Positions 1-4,292 of a DNA stretch of 11,617 nt are shown here, piece by piece; positions within the stretch are counted from its first letter, which is position 1, and each line of letters opens with the position of its first letter. The position numbers were made by a program, and so were the translations under genes. The notes under the pieces were generated by a model, which did no database searches, had not been told where the DNA came from, and was given only the letters and a program-made list of their open reading frames with translations. The DNA is from JALZHR01 sp036389695 (GTDB lineage: Bacteria; Acidobacteriota; Blastocatellia; Pyrinomonadales; Pyrinomonadaceae). Where the stretch lies: NCBI GenBank assembly GCA_036389695.1, contig DASVWG010000218.1:1-11617 (forward strand), read 5' to 3'.

Positions 1-369
1 CATCTGGTCGAGGAGCCCGCGTCGAAATCTAACAGCAAGACAAACTCGCGCCGGCGACGTGCGGTGCAAGAGCGCGGTAAAAAGCTTTTAGAGAAAGGTC
101 AGACGGACTGCGAGCAATCCGAACGGGCGACTTACATTTGTTTGTATGACTGGCTTTCCAATTTTTCGAAGCCGGAGCTTAAAAGACGCGCGGCACAGAT
201 GAAAGACAACGCGCAGAGCGTTCTCAACTCGATGTCGGACGCCGAGCGCAAATCGTTTGACGATAAATTTCTTGCCGGAGTCAGAACTTATCTCGATAAA
301 CTGAGCAGTCAATGGACGGCGCTCGAAACCGGCGAATTTCTGACGGTTGAATGGTCGCCGCAAAAATAA
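1..369 (+). CDS. 3' end of an unrecognised protein gene (truncated by the window edge)
   Basis: The frame is open from the first base of the window to the TAA at 367-369, giving 122 visible residues. A GTG at 64 could serve as a start, but the frame continues upstream of it with no stop and no clear ribosome binding site, so I treat this as the C-terminal part of a longer protein. The first ~25 visible residues are a basic, low-complexity linker rich in Ser, Lys, Asn and Arg. The rest looks like a soluble, mostly helical, charged domain with no signal peptide, membrane segment or motif that I recognise. A strong hairpin terminator follows 15 bp after the stop, which fits a real gene end. Function unknown. 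I am confident that it is coding, not of what it does. Confidence 0.7.
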   Translation, partial: HLVEEPASKSNSKTNSRRRRAVQERGKKLLEKGQTDCEQSERATYICLYDWLSNFSKPELKRRAAQMKDNAQSVLNSMSDAERKSFDDKFLAGVRTYLDKLSSQWTALETGEFLTVEWSPQK

Positions 370-383
370 CTTGTGAAGATTCG

Positions 384-425
384 AAAAATGCGTCTCGAAA
401 ACCAAAATTTTCGAGACGCATTTTT
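384..425 (+). terminator. Strong intrinsic terminator hairpin
   Basis: An 18-bp perfect stem (384-401 with 408-425) encloses a 6-nt loop, CCAAAA. The left arm begins with five A and the right arm ends in five T, so it can act in both directions. It lies 15 bp after the stop of the gene ending at 369. The insertion sequence starts 21 bp beyond it. Confidence 0.88.
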
Positions 426-438
426 CTGGGAGAGTTAC

Positions 439-446
439 AAAATTAA
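439..446. repeat. Left copy of 8-bp target site duplication
   Basis: AAAATTAA lies directly outside the left terminal inverted repeat. The identical octamer follows the right end at 2682-2689. Eight base pairs is the target duplication length known for the IS1595 family, so this fixes the insertion boundary exactly. Confidence 0.93.
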
Positions 447-470
447 GGTAATAATAGACTTGACTCACCT
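447..470 (+). repeat. Left terminal inverted repeat (24 bp)
   Basis: Positions 447-470 are an exact reverse complement of 2658-2681. The repeat starts GGTAATAATAG and ends TTGACTCACCT. The two ends diverge immediately inside base 470. The TTGACT at 460-465 is also the -35 box of the transposase promoter. Confidence 0.95.
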
Positions 471-488
471 TAATTTATTTGCTAAAAT
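460..488 (+). promoter_or_regulatory. Sigma70-type promoter of the transposase, -35 inside the terminal repeat
   Basis: TTGACT (460-465), a 17-bp spacer and TAAAAT (483-488) closely match the consensus. Transcription would be expected to start about 7 bp past the -10 box, which is the A of the transposase ATG at 495. There is no Shine-Dalgarno sequence between the -10 box and the ATG, so the message is probably leaderless. Confidence 0.8.
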
Positions 489-494
489 CTTCTT

Positions 495-1436
495 ATGATT
501 GAAGATAACCATTTGCCAAACACATTACAGGAAGCAATTATTCGCTTTTCAGACAAAGATTTTTGCTTTAATCTTGCCGTTTCAATGCGCTGGAAAGACG
601 GAATCGCCGTTTGCCCGAACTGCCAAAGCACCGAAACGAGTTTTCTTTCCACTCGCAAGATTTGGAAGTGTAAAAATTGCAAAAAACAGTTTTCCGTTAA
701 AGTCGGCACAATCTTTGAAGATTCGCCGCTTGGCTTGGACAAATGGTTTACTGCAATGTGGCTCATAGCTAATGCAAAAAACGGAATTAGTTCTTATGAA
801 CTCGGTCGCGCTCTTGGTTTCAAACAAAAAACCGCTTGGTTTGTCCTGCACCGTATTCGCTTAGCAATGGAAAACGGCTCTATTGAAAAACTTTCGGGCA
901 ATGTCGAAGTTGACGAAACTTTCATCGGCGGCAAAGCGAAAAATATGCACAAAGCAAAACGCGAAAAAGTCATTCAAGGTCGCGGCTCAGTCGGCAAAAC
1001 TGCCGTCTTTGGTGCGCTTGAAAGAAAAGGTCGCGTTCTGGCGAAAGTTATTGAAAGAACTGACCGCGAAACTTTACACGCGGAAGTTAAAAACACTGTC
1101 GAATCTGGCGCGAATCTCTTTTCTGACGAATGGCTTTCATATCGTGGCTTAGACAGCGATTACATTCACCAAGTTATCAATCACTCAATCGAATACGTGA
1201 AAGACAATGTTCACACAAACGGCATCGAAAACTTTTGGGCGTTACTGAAAAGGACGCTCAAAGGAACATACGTTTCAGTTGAACCGTTTCATCTGTCGCG
1301 CTATTTAGCAGAACAAACTTTTCGTTTCAATGAACGAAAACTAAATGACAAAGAACGATTTTTAGGAGTCTTGAAAGCCGTTAGCGGTAAGCGTCTGACA
1401 TACAACGAACTGCGCGGCTATCAAACGACAATCTAA
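495..1436 (+). CDS. ISXO2-like transposase (IS1595 family)
   Basis: This 313-residue DDE-type transposase catalyses cut and rejoining of its own element at the flanking 24-bp repeats. An N-terminal zinc-ribbon has two CxxC pairs (C40/C43 and C59/C62), expected to bind DNA, and is followed by a helical region around residues 80-125. The catalytic core contains D140 in VEVDETFIGG, D211 in LFSDEWLSY, and a third position in the HTNGIENFW motif (E245, 34 residues after D211; family members have E or N here). The basic LKR and GTYV motifs follow. Length and domain order match a complete family member, with no frameshift. The ATG at 495 is preferred because the N-terminus aligns with the usual family start and the promoter -10 box ends only 6 bp upstream. 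The absence of a ribosome binding site suggests leaderless translation, which would keep expression low. It converges on the passenger genes. Confidence 0.96.
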   Translation: MIEDNHLPNTLQEAIIRFSDKDFCFNLAVSMRWKDGIAVCPNCQSTETSFLSTRKIWKCKNCKKQFSVKVGTIFEDSPLGLDKWFTAMWLIANAKNGISSYELGRALGFKQKTAWFVLHRIRLAMENGSIEKLSGNVEVDETFIGGKAKNMHKAKREKVIQGRGSVGKTAVFGALERKGRVLAKVIERTDRETLHAEVKNTVESGANLFSDEWLSYRGLDSDYIHQVINHSIEYVKDNVHTNGIENFWALLKRTLKGTYVSVEPFHLSRYLAEQTFRFNERKLNDKERFLGVLKAVSGKRLTYNELRGYQTTI

Positions 1437-1455
1437 TAAACGTGGAAAGAAACGG

Positions 1456-1476
1456 AAAGGCTAGGCTTTAGCCTTT
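1456..1476. terminator. Hairpin between convergent transposase and passenger genes
   Basis: An 8-bp stem (1456-1463 with 1469-1476, AAAGGCTA/TAGCCTTT) has a 5-nt loop. T-rich sequence follows on the + strand, and a weaker T-rich run follows on the - strand. It lies 19 bp after the transposase stop and overlaps the last codons and stop of the 50-residue passenger gene. It probably ends transcription in one or both directions. The short stem and interrupted T tracts keep confidence moderate. Confidence 0.55.
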
Positions 1477-1613
1477 CTTTGTTTCCGTTTTTCTTTTTCG
1501 GCTTTCTCACGCTCTAAAATTTCATCTTTCGGAACACGGATGACTTTCTGCAAAAGTGTTTCAAACCGCTCGAAAGATTTATCATCTTCTTTTATCTCAG
1601 TTTTCTTTTTCAT
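1461..1613 (-). CDS. Small charged passenger protein (50 aa), function unknown
   Basis: The frame runs from ATG (1613-1611) to TAG (1463-1461), beginning MKKKTEIKEDDKSFERFE. It is highly charged and predicted helical: an acidic/basic N-terminal third, an amphipathic centre (FERFETLLQKVIRVP) and a very basic C-terminal tail rich in Lys, Arg and Glu. There is no signal peptide or membrane segment. The start lies 6 bp after the stop of the DUF3800-like gene, with AGTAGGT just upstream as a weak ribosome binding site, so the two are very likely co-transcribed and possibly translationally coupled. The FERFE...LLxKV.xVPKxEI pattern resembles a type of short bacterial protein I have seen annotated as hypothetical, but I cannot name a family. 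Its size and coupling would suit an antitoxin, chaperone or partner of the upstream protein; that is only inference. Confidence 0.72.
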   Translation of the reverse strand: MKKKTEIKEDDKSFERFETLLQKVIRVPKDEILEREKAEKEKRKQRKAKA

Positions 1614-1619
1614 ACCTAC

Positions 1620-2552
1620 TTATTCATCATCCTTAAGTTTTTCTATTTCATCAGTCGTCAAATTTAACAGTTTGCGTGCATATTTTTCGTGTTCCTCATC
1701 AAATTCGGCATCTGTTTTTATGACGCCCCTTTTTAGCAAGTCTTCCTTAACTTTCAATACTCCATCTTCTACGTGGTCGTGCCAAAATATAACGAAATCC
1801 TCATAACCATAGAGTTTATATTCCGCGTTTACGTGACTCAGTTCAATCAGTTCGTGACGGGTTTTAAAATCGCCGTCCGGCGAGGCTTTTTGTGCTTCTT
1901 TGTAGTTTCTGGCGACTTCCCAAGCTACCAAATCAACCGACTGGATAGGTATATGTATTTCTTTGTTGCCGTCAGTCAAACCACCTGCCTTAAAATACCA
2001 CCATTTTGCCGCTTCGGGGTTGTCACATAAATAGTTGTATTCATCCCTTAAATCTGCTGCAAAAGTATCATTGCGGTCATAAATATAAGAAATTGTTTCA
2101 TCATATTTACGGGCTTCTGCCCACTCTCTACACTTAAATAAACACATTGCAGAAGCAAACATTCCAGCGTTTGTCCACATATGCACGCTAGCAGGATATT
2201 CGCTAACAAAACGGCGATAATCCTCAAGGTCAACCGCAGTGGCGACCGAGTATTCGGTTCGCCTTTTAATAAGTCTTATAAGACCGTCATACAAATCCTT
2301 TTTCCTATCCTCATCCCAACCGAAATCTTTTCTTAAAGGATAATTGCCATAGTGGAAATCAACAGTATGAAAAGTTGGTTTTGTTTTGCCTTTTTTAATC
2401 GGGTATTCCTTATCGATGAGATATTCAATCCATTCTTTAGAAAACTCTTGCCAGTAAAACGGCGTCGCAAGCGAAGCCGCTACAACCAAGACTTTATCAT
2501 CTAAGGTTTCTTGTTTGCCGCTCGCATCAAAAAAGCCGGATACTTTATTCAT
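1620..2552 (-). CDS. DUF3800-like passenger protein of the insertion sequence
   Basis: A 310-residue soluble protein with no signal peptide. The N-terminal FFDASGK (D9) resembles the DESG start of DUF3800 proteins, with Ala replacing Glu. A hydrophobic strand (VLVVAASLA, 21-29) follows, then FHTVDFHYG (61-69), IYDRND (157-162) around a second acidic site at D159, and IQSVDLVAWEVAR (202-214), which matches the family's C-terminal QxxDLxA signature (D207). DUF3800 is thought to have an RNase H-like fold; its biochemical role is not established. The last ~70 residues are charged and helical. The ATG at 2552 is chosen because DUF3800 proteins start just before the D-x-S-G motif, and GGGG lies a few bases upstream. 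The frame is open further upstream but has no ATG, GTG or TTG. The gene is transcribed towards the transposase from a promoter in the right terminal repeat and is followed after 6 bp by the 50-codon gene. Family call by motif only. Confidence 0.75.
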   Translation of the reverse strand: MNKVSGFFDASGKQETLDDKVLVVAASLATPFYWQEFSKEWIEYLIDKEYPIKKGKTKPTFHTVDFHYGNYPLRKDFGWDEDRKKDLYDGLIRLIKRRTEYSVATAVDLEDYRRFVSEYPASVHMWTNAGMFASAMCLFKCREWAEARKYDETISYIYDRNDTFAADLRDEYNYLCDNPEAAKWWYFKAGGLTDGNKEIHIPIQSVDLVAWEVARNYKEAQKASPDGDFKTRHELIELSHVNAEYKLYGYEDFVIFWHDHVEDGVLKVKEDLLKRGVIKTDAEFDEEHEKYARKLLNLTTDEIEKLKDDE

Positions 2553-2639
2553 CGCCCCAATTAAATGATTAGAACCATAAAAAAATGCGGTTTGACTGAG
2601 ATACAGACCTAATTCTGTTTCTATGTCATAATCGTTTAC

Positions 2640-2668
2640 ATTGTATTCTCTTGACTCAGGTGAGTCAA
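2640..2668 (-). promoter_or_regulatory. Sigma70-type promoter of the passenger genes, -35 inside the right terminal repeat
   Basis: Read on the - strand, TTGACT (2668-2663), a 17-bp spacer and TACAAT (2645-2640) form a near-consensus promoter pointing into the element. The predicted start near 2633 gives an ~80-nt leader before the DUF3800-like ATG at 2552. The -35 box is the same repeat sequence that serves the transposase at the left end, with the same 17-bp spacing. Confidence 0.8.
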
Positions 2669-2669
2669 G
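2650..2669. promoter_or_regulatory. Palindrome overlapping the passenger promoter (candidate operator)
   Basis: Perfect 9-bp arms, CTTGACTCA (2650-2658) and TGAGTCAAG (2661-2669), flank a central GG. The right arm lies in the terminal repeat and contains the -35 box; the left arm lies in the promoter spacer. The left end of the element lacks the second arm, so this is specific to the passenger side. It could be a dimer binding site for a regulator or for the transposase; this is inferred from position and symmetry. Confidence 0.45.
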
Positions 2670-2681
2670 TCTATTATTACC
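2658..2681 (-). repeat. Right terminal inverted repeat (24 bp)
   Basis: An exact reverse complement of 447-470, with no mismatches. Its outer end abuts the right target duplication. Its inner part carries the -35 box of the passenger promoter. Confidence 0.95.
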
Positions 2682-2689
2682 AAAATTAA
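2682..2689. repeat. Right copy of 8-bp target site duplication
   Basis: AAAATTAA, identical to 439-446, directly outside the right terminal repeat. Confidence 0.93.
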
Positions 2690-2724
2690 TTCCTTCGCCC
2701 GCCTCGCGCCGTCGGGTTAAGGAA
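2690..2724 (-). terminator. Imperfect hairpin, likely terminator of the lipoprotein gene
   Basis: TTCCTT (2690-2695) pairs with AAGGAA (2719-2724) and CCCG (2698-2701) with CGGG (2713-2716), separated by a 2x2 internal mismatch. On the - strand it lies 15 bp after the lipoprotein stop and is followed by TTAATTTT, part of which is now the target duplication. It fits a terminator whose T-rich tail was the insertion site. The stem is imperfect. Confidence 0.45.
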
Positions 2725-2739
2725 TAAAAGGTAAATTAA

Positions 2740-3948
2740 TTAATTCTTTTTCCCGCCGCCTTTTCCACCGCCGCCGCCTTTATTGCCGCCGCCGTTGCCG
2801 CGTCCGGGATTGTTGTCGCCGCCTTTCGGTTTGCCGTTGTTGTCGGGTTTGGGCGGTTTCATGCTTTGTCTTTCAAATTTGTCGGGTTTGGGCTGATTAA
2901 ACGCCGGTCTTTCCATTTTCGGCGGTTTGACCGCTTCCTGCCGCCATTTGTCGGGATTTTCCTGCCGCTCGAATTTCGGCTTATTATCTTTTCGCGGTTT
3001 GTCGGAATTATCTTTTCGCGGTTTCTCGAAATTGTTCGGATTGCCTCGCGGTCGTTCGTCGCGTTCGGGCGAAAAGTCCTTTATTTTATCTTTTTTAGCC
3101 GGAACGAATTCGGGCGAGACGCGATTATTTTTTTCAAACTCTTTCTGCTCTTTCCGATTATTTTTCTCAATCTCCTTCTGCTCTTTCCACTGTTTGTCGG
3201 GTTTGGAGAAGTTTTTGTCGACTGACCTGCCGTCATAAGGCGATTTGATTTTGACGCTCGTGAGGGTCGGGTTCGACGTCTGGATAAACACGGGCGCGGC
3301 ATCGGTGTAATAAACGCGCTCGATGCGGGTGCGGTAAACGGGCGTTTCGACCGGCTGATAAACCTCGTAATTTTGCGGATAATTGCCGTAATAATAAGGC
3401 GAACGGTAATAATCGTCGCGCCTCTCGTTGAAAAGCCATTCAGCTATCGGCAAGCTTCTGTCGCGCCGGTTCGTCTCGTAATAATAATTGTCGCCGTAAA
3501 GCTGTTCGCTGCCGGTCAATAAAATTCTCTCGATAGAGCCGCCGCCGTCGCGGTCGAAGATTATCGTCGCGATTTCCTGTATCAAATCGGGACCGAACCG
3601 GCTGAACAGCGAAAGCCCGCGCTCGTCCGGGTCGCGGTCGCCAAACTCGTCGACGCTGATGTAATCGACGTCGCCGTCGCCGTTTAAATCGAGGTTGTTA
3701 ACGTCTTCGGTATTAAGCAGATATTCAAATTCTTCGGCGTTGTCGGCTCTTTCCAGCAAAGCGCCGACCGCTCGCAAATCCAGATTTTCTCTGGCATATC
3801 GAACATTCGCTTCGGAGATGGCTTCCGCCCGCGGCATTTGATTCGGATACTCGCTCGTGCGCGCCGTTTCGTTTGTGCCGGGCAGATTGCAAGCCGTCGA
3901 AAGAAACGCAGCGGCGAAAAACGCCAGCGATAATTTTATAACCCTCAT
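2740..3948 (-). CDS. Putative exported lipoprotein with calcium-loop-like motifs and a basic, Gly-rich tail
   Basis: 402 residues. A lysine/arginine start and hydrophobic core (1-16) end in LSTAC, a plausible lipobox with C20 as lipidation site; Ser at -3 is slightly unusual, so ordinary secretion is an alternative. Residues 40-150 are a mostly helical acidic domain with a calcium-loop-like motif, DLNGDGDVD (87-95), and a second, weaker one around DRDGGG (132-137). Residues 150-240 are rich in Tyr and Asn. From ~245 the protein is low-complexity, dominated by Lys, Pro, Asn, Glu and Arg, with a tandem 11-residue repeat (255-265 and 266-276, KEQKE-I/F-EKNNR), and ends in a Gly/Lys run (385-402). 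Such tails often bind anionic polymers or surfaces, but that is inference. GGGAAGGTG lies 8 bp before the ATG on the - strand. I do not recognise a named family. Confidence 0.82.
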   Translation of the reverse strand: MRVIKLSLAFFAAAFLSTACNLPGTNETARTSEYPNQMPRAEAISEANVRYARENLDLRAVGALLERADNAEEFEYLLNTEDVNNLDLNGDGDVDYISVDEFGDRDPDERGLSLFSRFGPDLIQEIATIIFDRDGGGSIERILLTGSEQLYGDNYYYETNRRDRSLPIAEWLFNERRDDYYRSPYYYGNYPQNYEVYQPVETPVYRTRIERVYYTDAAPVFIQTSNPTLTSVKIKSPYDGRSVDKNFSKPDKQWKEQKEIEKNNRKEQKEFEKNNRVSPEFVPAKKDKIKDFSPERDERPRGNPNNFEKPRKDNSDKPRKDNKPKFERQENPDKWRQEAVKPPKMERPAFNQPKPDKFERQSMKPPKPDNNGKPKGGDNNPGRGNGGGNKGGGGGKGGGKKN

Positions 3949-4151
3949 GTTTATTCACCTTCCCTTGTTCATTTGTGCCCGGATATTTCGGGCGAATGTT
4001 TCGAAATCTGGCGCGACTGCCAAGCCTCAAAACATTCAATCTAAAAAATTAGTGTCTTTTTTGCGGGGTTCGGGTTGCAAAAAATCGTCGCCGTCCGGCG
4101 GCGGAAGGCTTTCGAATCAGCGCGCGCTTTCGTCATTCATCATTAAAAATC

Positions 4152-4180
4152 TTGACTTTCAAAAATAAAGCAAGTAAATT
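4152..4180 (+). promoter_or_regulatory. Sigma70-type promoter of the FG-GAP paralogue pair
   Basis: TTGACT (4152-4157), a 17-bp spacer and TAAATT (4175-4180). It predicts a start near 4187 and a ~106-nt leader before the ATG at 4293. It is the only good box pair in the interval, and no separate promoter is evident for the second paralogue. Confidence 0.65.
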
Positions 4181-4250
4181 GCACACACAATCCTGCCGCG
4201 CCGCGCGTCTGTAAACCGGCAAGTTTTTCCGGAAGCTTTTTAATTGACTG

Positions 4251-4275
4251 AAGGATTTTTCCGCCCGCAATCCTT
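4251..4275 (+). other. Leader hairpin upstream of the first FG-GAP gene
   Basis: AAGGATT (4251-4257) pairs perfectly with AATCCTT (4269-4275) around an 11-nt loop. It ends 17 bp before the start codon and lacks a T tract, so it is not an obvious terminator. A role in translation or mRNA stability is possible but unsupported. Confidence 0.3.
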
Positions 4276-4292
4276 GGCGAAAGATAAATTTT

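Larger units (their letters stand above)
447..2681. mobile_element. Complete IS1595-family (ISXO2-like) insertion sequence with passenger genes
   Basis: The element is 2,235 bp long, bounded by perfect 24-bp terminal inverted repeats starting GGTAATAATAG and flanked by the 8-bp direct repeat AAAATTAA. It holds a full-length ISXO2-like transposase on the + strand and, facing it, a two-gene passenger unit on the - strand (a DUF3800-like gene and a 50-codon gene). Each end carries an inward promoter whose -35 box lies in the terminal repeat. The IS1595 family is known to include members that carry passenger genes, so this architecture fits the family; I do not recognise this particular cargo in it. 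Perfect repeats, a perfect duplication and intact reading frames suggest a recent, possibly still active insertion. By eye its A+T content is well above that of the flanking genes, which suggests acquisition from elsewhere. It sits between two host genes that converge on the site. Confidence 0.95.
3949..4292. other. Divergent intergenic region of 344 bp
   Basis: The region separates the lipoprotein gene (-) from the first FG-GAP paralogue (+), so it must hold both promoters. Only the + strand one is clear (4152-4180). On the - strand I see no box pair good enough to report. A small stem-loop (GCCCG 3977-3981 with CGGGC 3989-3993) lies in the likely lipoprotein leader. The + leader holds a 7-bp hairpin at 4251-4275. 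No open frame here has convincing coding character. Confidence 0.6.

Noticed and set aside
64..66. GTG as the true start of the first gene
   Set aside because: The frame is open to the window edge and there is no Shine-Dalgarno sequence, so a longer gene entering from the left is more likely.
88..468. A 126-codon - strand frame covering the left edge and terminator
   Set aside because: It runs through the 18-bp terminator hairpin, the target duplication and part of the left terminal repeat and is antisense to the partial gene, so it is not credible as coding.
495..2552. Two independent neighbouring genes, only one belonging to a mobile element
   Set aside because: The exact terminal repeats and 8-bp target duplications enclose both genes, so they form a single inserted unit.
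4244..4270. Second TTGACT (4244-4249) as a promoter nearer the first FG-GAP gene
   Set aside because: No acceptable -10 box lies 16-18 bp downstream; the pair at 4152-4180 is much better.
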